From the NCBI GenBank assembly GCA_021186555.1, contig JAJKFL010000007.1:30146177-30210176 (forward strand): a stretch of DNA of 64,000 bases, in the 5' to 3' direction. Position 1 is the stretch's first letter; each line of letters opens with the position of its first letter. Positions 32,951 to 44,360 of the stretch are shown in pieces. The stretch is from Reticulitermes speratus. Taxonomy: Eukaryota > Arthropoda > Insecta > Blattodea > Rhinotermitidae. The position numbers and the translations under genes were made by a program. The notes beneath the pieces are model-generated. The model had not been told where the DNA came from. It did no database searches and worked only from the letters and a program-made list of their open reading frames with translations.

Positions 32951-33245
32951 GCTTACCTAGTGACACTACGCTACAAACCGGAAGGTCGCGGGTTCCTTTC
33001 CCGATGGTGTCATTGGTATTTTTCATTGACATAATCGTTTCGGTCGCACTATGGCCCTGGGGTCGACTCAGCCTCTAACAGAAATGAGTACCAGGAATAT
33101 TTACTGGGGGTAAAGGCAGCCGGTGCGTAGGGCTGAAAATCTTACCACCTTCATGTGCCGATTGTCTATAAATCTGGAGCCTCAACTTTGGAACCCTAAG
33201 GGCCTGTCCAGGCCTATAATGGGATTGCTTTGCCTTTAACAGTAT
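32951..33245 (+). mobile_element. SINE-C (tRNA-derived)
   Basis: ACGCTACAAACCGGAAGGTC and GCGGGTTCCTTTCCC (damaged B box), then an almost full body: ATAATCGTTTCGGTCGCACT, GGTCGACTCAGCCTC, CCTTACCACCTTCATGTGCC, and end GGCCTATAATGGGATTGC. Confidence 0.9.
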
Positions 33246-34720
33246 CGCCTGTCTGCGCATTTTACGCTACAGCCTAAACGTCATTTCTCATCCTCTAACG
33301 CAGTGGAGTAAACGCATCCGTTATCAGAGAAACATCTTAAGTTTGCGAGAACTGTACACGCGGAGATATGCAGCCGCGTGTGGAAGATAAATGTTACCGA
33401 GTTGAATAAAAGAAGAATTCTGTGAATTTTTTTTTTCTAATTTCAACATGGAGCGAATTTTAATTTCGTTTTCGAGTTCCAAGGCACTTGAACGTCTGTG
33501 CTATATCAAAAGGAGTATGGGCCTATCTATGGACTTTCTTATGCGCCCTGCAGTGGTGTCTTGGTGTATTCAAAATATTATTACCGACTTTAAAACTAAT
33601 CTCCTTTATACCATTAATGGTACTATATCATCATAACCAAAATGATGAACGTTATTACAGTCAGCTTCAGAAGGTTATGTAATAAGACGATGACATCCTA
33701 AGAGTTAGAATTTTTGTAAAGGCATATCTTCATTCAGATTTTAAATAATATCCTACATAAGTCCGTCGTAAAAGAGCCAGATAATTCAACACAAAAATAT
33801 TAAACCTTTCCTTTTTTGTATGATTGTGCGCTATTTCAATTCACCTCCTACACTAACAAGGTATTTTCTAAGATCCTGCTTAATGTTATCTATTTTATAG
33901 TATTCCGCTTCAAATTTTTTTTTTAAATTGAAATCTTTATTTTCTGGCTTAGTTGGATACATCAAAACACATCCTACAAATAACAAATTGTCCCGTTCAC
34001 CAATTTCCTCGACGTAACACAAACGCACTAGTTTTATTTTGGACAATGCACCTTAAAAAATTTGCCGTAGTGAAAATTAGGTAGAAGCCCCCATAAAAAC
34101 ACCACCAACGACCACTTAAACTATTCCCAACGCGGTTTCTCACAAACATTCAGCATGTATCTTTGTCTCTTATTGTAGCGTACGCGTCAGCTCACCTTAA
34201 CCATTCTTTCACTATCGTAACAATAAAAAGTTAATTGTATAAGCCGCACTTGTGAACATTATTTAACACCATATCTTGCTCAAAAATTTTAACCTGAAGC
34301 CCAGATATTTACCAGAGGATTTTGTTTTTTAGACAAGCAATAATATGTTAAGTAATTGACTGTAGTTAGACAGTAAGTCTACTGATTATTCCTGGCGTAA
34401 CCTGCACTTTAAGTAAAAAAGATTAATAATTATAACCTTTTTATCACTTGTGTTGATTCTGTGGTAAAACTTGCTGTATACTTTGCTTCCATGTAATATG
34501 AAGTAAAGAATACAATTCTGTGTCATTTACACTCGCAGTTTGAAAGTTTAAGCAATGAAATAAACATCCCAATCATACTAGAAACATAATACAGCACAGC
34601 CCATGCGAAAATAGAGGGCGCAACTGTCATACTTTTATTTTTATAAGAAAGTCACAGTAAAATTAAAAGTGTATGTTCTTGCACTATTAAAATAATCGCC
34701 CCAGATCTGAAGATTAAATG
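33246..34720. other. 1.5 kb of unassigned AT-rich DNA
   Basis: Nothing supported; open frames are short and without domains. Confidence 0.4.
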
Positions 34721-34739
34721 AACCTGTATTATATTTAAG

Positions 34740-35020
34740 GCTTAAGCTCGTACCGCGCAGTAAACATGTTTCTCCTCGGTTATAATAATCATTGGTTTAA
34801 TGCTGTACAGGGAAATAATCGCTCTTTGCTCTGAAATGCATACAAGACACATAAACATAATATTGCTCAGAACATAGGACTGTTTAATGTAAAGACTGGT
34901 GGTACATATCGCAAACATAGGGATTGAAGCCTGATTTTATGCAATGTATATAAAGACGCAGTTCGTACTGTGCAGTAAACAATAAACCTTTATTCTAAAC
35001 AATAATCGTTAACGCCGTAG
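34740..35020 (+). mobile_element. Diverged TTAA-MITE / 114-bp satellite relatives
   Basis: CTCGTACCGCGCAGTAAACA at 34747 followed by AATGCTGTACAGGGAAATAA matches the inside of the MITE at 14871 and the 114-bp arrays. A second start, GTTCGTACTGTGCAGTAAAC, lies at 34971. Ends are not clear. Confidence 0.6.
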
Positions 35021-35905
35021 AAGTAAATAATTATTTCTATTCTGAGAACCAAATGAAATGCCTGAATACACCATTGGGAAAACTTTTAAGCATGTAATAT
35101 AAATGAAGGAGGTATGTAGTAACCGCTTTACTTCAAAGAGTTAAGTACAGTCAATTTATGACATCGGAATTTTGGTTATCACGAGAGTAAAGACTTAGAT
35201 TGTGGCCTTGTTGGTTATGTCGCCATACGATCTGGTCTGTGATATTATTGGTACCGGATTCCCAAAAATAAATGAGACAGAGCAGAAGTTTCTTGGTGTT
35301 TATGTGAAAATATCTCAGAATACTATTCGAGACCGGTAAAACCGAATTATATTTTTCCAAGTCGTACGACCTGGAACCGGTTGAGAGGACAATCCAGTAT
35401 TTCTTCAAAGAATATGACTGCAGTAAGAGTCATATCGAACGATTCCTGCATTATTCTTCCTTATTACGTGGAGTTCGGAAATTTGTTCCCAGAAGAAGCC
35501 TGCGGATTCAAATAAATGTCACAAAGTACATGTAAAATCTGTTGAAATCCCCTGGGGCTCAGAGCTTTCCGTGTCATCAGATACGAAAAGTTCTCGCGAA
35601 ATGTTTGTCACGAAAATGAAGGGAAATACATATTTTTCGGCTGCTAACACGGATCGCGAGAGTCAGATGTTTTGCTTAGGGAGGTGGGGGTGGGGGGGGG
35701 GGGCTTTAATGAAAAACAATATTGAAGCAGCGAGCATTCGTGTGCAGACGGAACCAGAATGTAACCAAATGGGAGCAATAAAATTTGAATAACTGCCTAG
35801 ACTGCTGTCCATCATAAGAGGCTGCCCTGTGGCGCGTATTGGTCGTCTGCTGAGATGGAGTGCCTCGTGTACTAGTCGGAGTTTCGACTTGTGGGAATTA
35901 GTCAT
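35021..35905. other. Unassigned DNA with a poly-G run
   Basis: No gene seen. G-rich run at 35683-35703. Confidence 0.4.
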
Positions 35906-35909
35906 CTTC

Positions 35910-36700
35910 ATATATTTTTGTCGTTCCCCTCATTTCTCTTCCTATCCCATTTCATCTCCCTTTCTTGCTATTCCTTAATTTCTTACTTCCCTCAGCTTTT
36001 TCTTCCTCTTTAAGTTTCTTCTCCTTCTGTTTTAATTTGTATTTTTTTCTTTTTTACTTTACATCTTCTTTCTTCAGTTCCTGCTTCTGTTATTTTATTT
36101 TCATGTCTTCCCTACTATCCGTTTCTAATTTTACACGTTTTACCCACCATACTCTTCTTTCCCTCCTATTTCCAGTTTTCACCCCCTTCTATCCTCCTTC
36201 CAATCCTCTATCTGCTTTCTCTTTTCTTTCCCTTCATTTTTGCCTCCCATACTCTTTCACATTCAATATTTCCTTCTCCTTCTCCATTTAATTCTTTTCA
36301 CTCTGTCATTCCATCCTAATTAACACATTATGTCTCCTGTCTTTCAGCTTTTCTCCTTTTTCTACGCCATAATAATTACAGTCTTTCTCTTCTTCTCATT
36401 CTGGTTGTTGTTTTTGTCGCCTCCGTCTTATATTCGTCTTCTTGTTTCTGTTGTCTGCTCCGTCTCAACGTTATTGTCATGGCTGTCTCTTCCCTTTCCC
36501 GTTCTTTTGATATGTGTTTTCTCCTCCTCTTCCAGTTCTTCTCATACTTGTTTTTCTCCTAATTTTCCCATGTTTCTGATGTCTGTTTTCTCCTCAATAT
36601 CCCCATCCTTCTAACGCCTGTCTCTTCCCTCTGTTTCCTGTTTTTCTTACACGTATTTTCCTCTCCCTTTCCCAGTCTGCTGATGACCGCTGTTTCCCCC
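35910..36700 (+). repeat. Long pyrimidine-rich tract
   Basis: About 790 bp dominated by T and C on the plus strand with scattered TTCTCC, CTTTCC and TTTTCTCCT motifs but no fixed period. The Phe/Ser/Leu-rich frames at 35965-36291 and 36330-36614 arise from this composition. Confidence 0.8.
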
Positions 36701-36742
36701 ACCCCATTTTCATGACAAATTACCTAAAACCACGGAAATGTC

Positions 36743-36963
36743 CCACCAGTTTCATGAAATCTGCGGTCTTCTGGGGTATTACGCGGCGTTGTGTGGTAAT
36801 TGTTTACCGACGTTTCGGAACAACGTGTCGGTACCATCCTCACGGGTCAAGAGTCCTAGACTCTTGACCCGTGAGGACTCACTCTTCGCCGCTTAATCTC
36901 CCAGAAGACCGCAGATTTCACCAACATCGCGGCGGAAGCCTGTAAATCAAAGTCCACCAGTTT
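36743..36963. mobile_element. FB-1 foldback with exact 10-bp duplication
   Basis: CCACCAGTTT at 36743-36752 and 36954-36963 bounds the element. The left arm starts GAAATCTGCGGTCTTCTGGG and the right end ends CGCGGCGGAAGCCTG. The arms meet at a perfect 33-bp palindrome, 36841-36873 (CACGGGTCAAGAGTCC and complement). The right arm has lost its cleavage half. Confidence 0.85.
36803..36850 (-). ncRNA. FB-1 hammerhead-like motif
   Basis: On minus: GACC, CGTGAGGA, T, GGTAC, loop, GTTCC, GAAACGTC, GGTAA. The layout is hammerhead, with the family's extra base in the core (C-G-TGAGGA). Stem I ACC/GGT; stem II has a mismatch. Confidence 0.4.
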
Positions 36964-37785
36964 GGCCAATGCCACTGTGCATGCCGAAAATGTAATTCGT
37001 TTCCAGAACATGTGACTGCTTCTTTGTGACTTACTTACACTGTAAGTGTTACCACTTCTGACGTGGCTGAAGCGCCGGACGTCGACTCCGCATTACCAGA
37101 AGCTTCTAACACTCTACCTAGATTATCCTGACTATGTCTAGAGCATGAAGTATGCTGCCCAGGTTGACAATGTTGAACATCAGATCAGCACACCTAATAT
37201 GTTTTCACAACCTGGTGCTTGGACACAGAGCCAGCTTCATCTGGTCAGGGTTCTTTCACATCAATCAAACATTCATGCGAGTGCTCCGTTGAACAAGCGG
37301 TTGGTGACGTCACTGCAAGTTGTGTCGTCTAGCAGCAGTCGTTACACAGGGCCATAACAACCTCAAATTGTTATGAGCTGCGGTTATGACATCAAATATG
37401 TAGAGACAGGATGCAATTAGGACTGAACCTTGCTGGGCGCAGCGTCGCTGCTTCTGTAAGTGACGTCGTCTTATTCTGTCACTAGATCAACTAGCATTGA
37501 AATTCAAGATATACACAACCTTTTTTGTTTCTTAAGTACCTTATTTTTTTGTTGTAAAAAGGGTTTATTTCAACAGCAATTCCGTTCATCCCTCTGTCCG
37601 TCTGTCCATCTGCCTGTAAATTGTCTGCTACCAGCGATCAAATCCTTTGTCAGATTCTGATAAAATTCGACAAAATAATTTTTACAAGAAGTTGTTGAGC
37701 AGGTATGAGTTACGTGAAAGTCGTTTTAGACGTAATCATACTCTGCTTGAGGGGTTAATGAATTTATACCGGTATTTCCCGTATT
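36964..37785. other. Unassigned DNA
   Basis: Nothing recognised. Confidence 0.35.
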
Positions 37786-37788
37786 TCG

Positions 37789-37960
37789 GGGCACGCGGTG
37801 GCGCAATTGGCTGGGGTAATGCGCTACAAGCCGGAAGGTCGTCTCTAACAGAAATGAGTATCTTCTGGGGTAAAGGTGGCCGGTGCGTAAAGTACAAACC
37901 TTACCACCTTCATGTGCCAATTGTCTAGAAATTCTGGAAGCCTCAACTTCTTGGAGCCTG
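37789..37960 (+). mobile_element. SINE-C, internally deleted
   Basis: GGCACGCGGTGGCGCAATTG and CGCTACAAGCCGGAAGGTCG form the head. It then jumps straight to TCTAACAGAAATGAGTATC, omitting the B box and about 80 bp, and continues to CTGGAAGCCTCAACTTCTTG. Confidence 0.8.
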
Positions 37961-38534
37961 ACTAAAGAAGCGGCAGAGACACAAAAATTACGTCATTTGT
38001 GTGCAGTGACTGAATAAACCCGTGAGACAGATGCTGAATGAAAGTGCGACACTTTACGGCACTGCTGATGTGCCAGTTGACAACAGTGTTGCTGGTTTCA
38101 TACCTGCAGTGTAAAATTGTTAGGTTATGAATTTTGAATTTCAATTATAGTAAGTGATGTTGAATGGTGAATGAGTCATCTTATTTAAAACAGGCGCTAC
38201 ATCTGTGTCAACACACACCGCGGAATGTGGAATTTAATTAAAAGTAAATACAGTGTTCGTGACTTAATTACAGTGCTGCCAAAAGTGACAATATGAAAAA
38301 AAAATGTTCTAAATGAGATGTGAGACACAGGCAGGTATATTGGTCACGATATACGTAAGTGCAGCCAACGTTTGTTCTCTCACTGTTGGTCACGATATAT
38401 CGCAATTGCACACAGGTCTCAACTGGTGCGTTGTTTGACCTTAGTGTCAAAGAAACCTCTGCTGAAGTGTCGTGGAAGTTCAGAGACATTACGCGTAATT
38501 CTCTGTGTTGAAATTTGTGTCGAGAAATAAGGCT
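37961..38534. other. Unassigned DNA
   Basis: No element or gene identified. Confidence 0.35.
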
Positions 38535-38818
38535 GGCTTTGAAGACTTTTTTTTCCCCAATGGCTCGACAGCCCCTTTGGGGCCTAGGCCGCCTCATTTT
38601 ACGACGCTTCACGATCACACACTTTAGACACACCACACTCGGTAAGACTCCTCTGGATGAGTGATCAGCCCGTCGCAGAGACCTCTACCTGACAACACAC
38701 AACACTCACAAGAGACAGACGTCCATGCCCTAGGCGGGATTCGAACCCACATCCCAGCAAGCGAGCGGCCGCAGACCCACGCCTTAGACCGCGCGGCCAC
38801 TGTGATCGGCTTTGAAGA
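38535..38818 (-). mobile_element. SINE-A with exact 11-bp duplication
   Basis: GGCTTTGAAGA at 38535-38545 and 38808-38818. On minus the head is GCCGATCACAGTGGCCGCGC with B box TGGGTTCGAATCCCG. The body includes CAGGTAGAGGTCTCTGCGAC and the A tail is the T run at 38546-38553. Confidence 0.93.
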
Positions 38819-38869
38819 GTTAATTTGCAGAATTCTGTTCCCTTTCTTCGTCTGGACGTCACAGTCTGG

Positions 38870-39110
38870 GGCGTGGAAATGGAAAAGAAATAAAAGAGGA
38901 GAATGGGAAAAAGATAATGGAGGAAAATAAGGTGAACATGTAGAATGAGGAGGATGAAAAGAATATATAGAAGAGGAGTAAATAAAAGAAACGAAAGAGG
39001 AAGTATAATAGTATGAACTTGAAGCAGAATAACTTCAAGAAGAAGAAAGAGGATAAGAAGGTTATAGAGGGAAGAAATACGAAGAGGAGGGAACTTAGAA
39101 AAAACCTTAA
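38870..39110 (+). repeat. Purine-rich tract
   Basis: About 240 bp rich in GGAGGA, GAAGAAAG and AAAAGAAA on plus, without fixed period. It makes the hydrophobic minus-strand frame at 38665-39177, which is not a gene. Confidence 0.75.
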
Positions 39111-39309
39111 ATGTGATCAAATCTATTATAGATTTTATTTTCACTAATACAGTAGAAGACTGAAGGCAAAGCAACACACAGTTGCATACGTGTACAGGCG
39201 TAGCATTTGATTATGTTTTAACATGAATATAATTAGGTCTGAGGTTTTCTGAATTGCCAAAATTGCTGAAAATATTAATTAATTATTTTAACACTATACA
39301 TTAAAAACA

Positions 39310-39456
39310 TGGTTCAGGATACGGACAGGTGGCGGGCTCTTGTGAATGCGGTGATGAACCTTCGGGTTCCATAAAAAGCGGGGAATTTCTTGACTAGCTG
39401 ACGACCTGTTAGCTTCTCAAGAAGGACTGTGCTCCATGGAGTTAGTTAGTTAGTTA
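39310..39456 (+). mobile_element. LINE type G 3' end, short truncated copy
   Basis: GGTTCAGGATACGGACAGGT codes for the DRDRWRALVNAVMNL-type ending, followed by the untranslated part (GCGGGGAATTTCTTGACTAG) and a (GTTA)n tail at 39438-39456. Confidence 0.85.
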
Positions 39457-39818
39457 TACATTAAAATACAAAAGAAACATTTAATTTTGGTCCGCACTGG
39501 TCTGAAATAAAACTTTATAGCTTAAGACTGTGGCGGGTATTTTTAAATCAGCGTTAAATTGTTATAATTTTGAAATCTGTTAGACTTGACTTTACCAGTG
39601 GACAAAGCACATAAAACTGAAGCACAACATATATAAGCAGGCAGTCACGTGTGCGTGTGTGTATTCTTGTACTGATGTGTTAAGGGAGTAAGTGGTTATT
39701 TTAAAGTTAGTTATGAGAAATTTGTATTTGATATCTACAATTTCTGAATTAATATCCCTGGAAATTAGTTTAAAAAATTTGAAAAATTTTTGAGAGAAAA
39801 TAAATAGTTGTTAATTTT
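39457..39818. other. Unassigned AT-rich DNA
   Basis: Nothing supported. Confidence 0.35.
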
Positions 39819-39819
39819 G

Positions 39820-39971
39820 AAAAATGTGTATGTTTAATTAGCAGTATTATAACGAACAAATGCATTTATTGTATTTCTGTTACACTTTTACCCTACACAT
39901 GTTTCGGCTGTGGTTATAATACTTCTAATTTAATCAAATTGCACGGTGAAAATAACGTGAAAAAATGTGTA
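39820..39971 (-). mobile_element. Truncated hammerhead-element end with 11-bp duplication
   Basis: AAAAATGTGTA at 39820-39830 and 39961-39971 flank 130 bp. Within it, CTACACATGTTTCGGC (minus: GCCGAAACATGTGTAGGG) is the cleavage half of a hammerhead motif, without the CTGANGA half. AACGAACAAATGCATT is the TGCATTTGTT motif seen downstream of other copies. The right end reads TTGCACGGTGAAAATAACGT, the terminus shared with 21505-21540. Confidence 0.75.
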
Positions 39972-40002
39972 AGTTTTTTTGTGTTTTTTCAAACTTTAAT
40001 AG

Positions 40003-40288
40003 GTAAAGGTAAAGTTCTCCCTATAACAGGCCATGGCGGCCCAGAAGGGGAGTAGAGGTATAGCTCTACTCTTTCTTTAACCCCGGCATTAGATGAGGGT
40101 GGGTGGTCAACTCCACGCCCTGGCCGCTTTACCCCCGGGAAAGAGACCCGGTACCCATTTTATAGGAGGTTGGGTGGGCCCCAGGGCCGGTCTGGACGGG
40201 TGCGAAAAATCTCGCCCCTACCGAGATTTGATCCCCGGACCGTCCAGCCCGTAGCGAGTCACTATACCGACTGAGCTATCCCGGCCCA
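40003..40288 (-). mobile_element. SINE-D (tRNA-derived)
   Basis: On minus: GGGCCGGGATAGCTCAGTCG and GCGACTCGCTACGGGCTGGA (A-box side), GGGGATCAAATCTCGG (B-box region), ACCCGTCCAGACCGGCCCTG, and end GGCCTGTTATAGGGAGAACT with a TTTACCT tail. Full length and little diverged. Confidence 0.92.
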
Positions 40289-40794
40289 CCAAACTTCTAT
40301 AGAGTTTCTCAAAATTTGCTCATCGTACAAAGGCTTGGTTCTTGTAGTAATACATCGAAGTAATTAAGATATGTAACTCGTATTTGAAGTACTTTCGATA
40401 CGATCGCTACTTAGCCAGACACTACCTGCAGCTTGTGCAGTGCGGGCTGCCTGCTACCCCTGTATAATATGTGCAGATTGTTACTTCGCCGTGATGATGG
40501 AGACGTGTTTATGGTCGGACGCAAGCCTCTAATGTCCTTGCCTGTTCCTCGCTCTATGTGTAAGGACCACGCGGCCGTATTTTGATTTATTAATCAGGAA
40601 AAAGTGATGAAACATTCATGAACACTTGGTTTCCCTCAGCAACCTTCCCCCCCCCCTGCCTACCCCATCCCCTGCTGGCGGACAGATATTCCGTGGCGCT
40701 GTACGGAGTACATTAAGGTGGCTGACAAAGTGGCCAAGTGCTGCTTGAAGCAACTTGCAGTAATGTGCGGGATTAATTGTAAACGAACTATTGA
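40289..40794. other. Unassigned DNA
   Basis: No gene seen. C-rich run at 40648-40657. Confidence 0.35.
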
Positions 40795-40797
40795 TAG

Positions 40798-41645
40798 TAA
40801 GATTTGTCTATGACAACAGACACACACATTCACACTAAACACACTATAGTCAGATTTGTTTATGACAACAGACACACACATTCACACTAAACACACTATA
40901 GTCAGATTTGTTTATGACAAAAGAACACACATTCACACTAAACACACTATAGTCAGATTTGTTTATGACAACAGACACACACATTCACACTAAACACACT
41001 ATAGTCAGATTTGTTTATGACAACAGACACACACATTCACACTAAACACACTATAGTAGATTTGTTTATGACAACAGACACACACATTCACACTAAACAC
41101 ACTATAGTCAGATTTGTTTATGACAACAGACACACACATTCACACTAAACACACTATAGTCAGATTTGTTTATGACAACAGACACACACATTCACACTAA
41201 ACACACTATAGTCAGATTTGTTTATGACAAAGAACACACATTCACACTAAACACACTATAGTCAGATTTGTTTATGACAACAGACACACACATTCACACT
41301 AAACACACTATAGTCAGATTTGTTTATGACAACAGACACACACATTCACACTAAACACACTATAGTCAGATTTGTTTATGACAACAGACACACACATTCA
41401 CACTAAACACACTATAGTCAGATTTGTTTATGACAACAGACACACACATTCACACTAAACACACTATAGTCAGATTTGTTTATGACAACAGACACACACA
41501 TTCACACTAAACACACTATAGTCAGATTTGTTTATGACAACAGACACACACATTCACACTAAACACACTATAGTCAGATTTGTTTATGACAAAGAGACAC
41601 ACACATTCACACTAAACACACTATATCAGATTGTTATACTAAAGA
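40798..41645 (+). repeat. 52-bp satellite array
   Basis: About 16 copies of a 52-bp unit: TAGTCAGATTTGTTTATGAC plus AACAGACACACACATTCACA and CTAAACACACTA. Copies are nearly identical, decaying only at the right edge (41620 onward). Confidence 0.95.
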
Positions 41646-41768
41646 CACACACATCACACTACCACTAAACTGCACACAGTCACAGAGTTTGTGTTGCTGG
41701 CGTACTGGAGGAACTGCGTCATATGCGTTATTATTAATTAATTATTAATTAATATGATTATTAATTAT

Positions 41769-42094
41769 TCATATCAATACAGGGGGGTATGGGGTACGCG
41801 GTGGCGCAGTCGGTTGCACTGCGCTACAAGCCGGAAGGTCGCGGGTGTCACTGGAATTTTTTATTGACATAATCGTTTCGGTCGCACTATGGCCCTGGGA
41901 TCGACTCAGCCTCTAACAGAAATGAGTACCAGGAGTATTTCCTGGGGGATAAAGGCGGCCGGTGAGTAGGGCTGACAACCTTACCACCTTCATGTGCCGA
42001 TTGTCTAGAAATCTGGGAGCGTCAACCTCCTGGAATCCTAAGAGTCTGTCCAGGCCTGTAATGGGACTGCTGTACCTTTACCATATCAACACAG
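41769..42094 (+). mobile_element. SINE-C with 13-bp duplication
   Basis: TCATATCAATACAG ends at 41782 and CCATATCAACACAG ends at 42094 (13 bp, one difference). The head has GCGGTGGCGCAGTCGGTTGC and CTACAAGCCGGAAGGTCGCG, but the B box is deleted (GGTCGCGGGTGTCACTGG). The body is complete to GGCCTGTAATGGGACTGC and TACCTTTACC. Confidence 0.9.
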
Positions 42095-42214
42095 TAAAAT
42101 ACCGAAATCCCTGGGAAAACAGGTGAAAGTACTTGTGTGTTGAATGTTTCCCGATTTCCGGAAAGACGTTTCTTTTTGGAAGTTTCCCAGTTTTCGCCCT
42201 TTGTCCTTCTGGTA

Positions 42215-42411
42215 AGAGAAGCACTTGGATGAATATAAATATGCAGGATTGGTGAAACGATATTGAAAGGGGAAACCGAAGTACCCGGAGAAAAACCTGT
42301 CCTAGTGCCACTTTGTTCGCAACAAATTTCACATGGACTGGTCTGGGATCGAACACGGGCCTGTGCCGTGTCAGGCCGGTGACTATCCACTTGAGCTATG
42401 GCACGGCCCTT
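42215..42411 (-). mobile_element. SINE-E (tRNA-derived)
   Basis: On minus: GGCCGTGCCATAGCTCAAGT and GGATAGTCACCGG (A-box side), CCGTGTTCGATCCCAG (B box), then CATGTGAAATTTGTTGCGAA, GTTTTTCTCCGGGTACTTCG and a body to about 42215. A diverged relative lies at 16308-16494. Confidence 0.85.
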
Positions 42412-43195
42412 TGAAAGGCTGAAATGAATCCACGACATATAATGATTCAGTTCTTACCTCAAAGAGAACACAGTTTGCTTCAGTTATGAATGAAATCTGA
42501 TTTGATTCGAACTCAGGCGGTGCCGGGAAACCGACTGGGTTGACTGTGGTGTTTCGTGGTCTTAATCAGTCACTTCCGACTATTAGTGCGACAGTACCTT
42601 GTGATAGAACTTTCCCGCTTTTTCTGCAACCCAATCATGTCCACCAGGCATGAACATTTTCTCAAAGACGCATTATATTACAATAGCTCAGGGTCGCACA
42701 AATCCCGGGCGCCAGGTCGCCATGGCGACTGAACTTTATACGGTGGCGCCTAATATTTGTGGGGCCTCGGTGTGGTACTTGCTTCATGTCACCATGCTGG
42801 CACCAATATTTTGAGGCGACCCTTATTAGAGTTTTGGAAAATTTGTGCACTCCTGTATTAGCTAATAACAAAATATTTTCTATGTAATAAATATATCTGT
42901 GCCTAATACCGTGAAAAGTGAAATGGTAAACAAGAATGAAATCTAGAAGTTTAGGGTATTAATTTATCTGAAATTTCGGTTGTCACTTCCTGTCAGCTCG
43001 CTTATCTTGTTAATATAGCTCACCCAGCCGACTGCCCACACGCGTGGCAGAATAATGGCGAGAATTGACGAACGGTAGTTGTCAGATAGAATAACGACCC
43101 TGTATACGATTTATTCTTAAAGAAAGAGTTTTGTTATTAGCGATGTATGTATGTAAGATGGAAGAGAAGTTAAGGAAAGGTAAATAACTTAGCAG
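42412..43195. other. Unassigned DNA
   Basis: GCGCCAGGTCGCCATGGCGA near 42708 is a small inverted repeat, but I cannot assign an element. Confidence 0.35.
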
Positions 43196-43545
43196 CTAAC
43201 TAACTAACTAACTAACTAACTACCTCCATGGAGCAGAGTCCTTCTTGAGAAACTAACAGGTCGTCAGCTAGTCAAGAAATTCCCCGCGTTTTATGGAACC
43301 CGAAAGTTCATTACCGCATTCAAAACAGCCCGCCACCTGTCCCTATCCTGAGCCAGATCAATCCAGTCCATGCCCTCCCATCCCACTTCTTGAAGATCCA
43401 TTTTAATATTATCTTCTTATTTACGCCTGGGTATTCCAAGTGGTCTCCTTCCCTCAGGTCACCCCACCAAAATCCTCTATGCACTTCTCTTCTCCCCATA
43501 CGTGCTACATGGCCCGCCAATCTCTTTCTTAGGTACATAAAAGCA
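43196..43545 (-). pseudogene. LINE type G 3' end
   Basis: On minus, one frame gives [20 protein letters not shown], then [20 protein letters not shown]. In the shifted frame the tail ([24 protein letters not shown]) follows, so a frameshift separates them. The untranslated part and (TTAG)n tail (43196-43220) follow. Homologous to 57137-57640. Confidence 0.85.
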
Positions 43546-44360
43546 CCTGCTTATAGTGTTTTGCTGTACATGTTCTAGTACGGAGATCAACACTACGTTA
43601 GGTGCCTGGATATAAGCGCAAGAAGTTGAGACGTTTCAAAGTAGCCTGGAGTGGCTCATGATAGTGTTAAGTGTTGAGCTTTTGTGATGAGGGTAATGAA
43701 CCACAACGCTGTTGCTATGGCAGTGTAAAAGCCAGAGACAAATGCATCTGGGACGGTAGCTCCACCGTCAAGTGTTCGGTAACAACAATCGGTCAGGCGT
43801 GCATGCTGTTTCTCGGTTGTCAACTTTCCATCCACTCGAACTTATCCTCCGAGACTTGAACGAAAGGGACTTCCCCTGAGAGCTCATGCATATTCCAGCA
43901 TCTCATTTCAGTACATAATCTGCCTTGATACCCTGACGTTGCCACCCACTGGATGGATGGGGAGCTACCAATACTGCCTAATCAAATTTATCAAGCTGCA
44001 GCATCACTTAGTTTCCTTGGTTTATAATGCATATATGTTCCGTGCGGCTTTTAGGTATGAATTTTTTGGATGCAGTGTTGCAAAGTATAGCGGTATGATT
44101 TAGGTCCTTAGGCACAGGTAGGCTCTAGGCACTCTAACCGAATCGAGTCGCAAAAAATCTAGCTTGATTAACAAAGGTCGTGCAAAGGTAGGTCCAATAA
44201 TTGTATGTATCTGTCACACCGTAAGGATTGCATTGACCGAAGAGGAGAGACTCTGCTGTTGTAGTGACAAGCTCATTGGCACTCGACTGGACACGTTTTA
44301 ATGCACATGCTCCTATCGACACAGATGACAAGTTAATGGAACGTCTAACACCTAGTCACA
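43546..44360. other. Unassigned DNA
   Basis: No gene or element identified. Confidence 0.35.
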
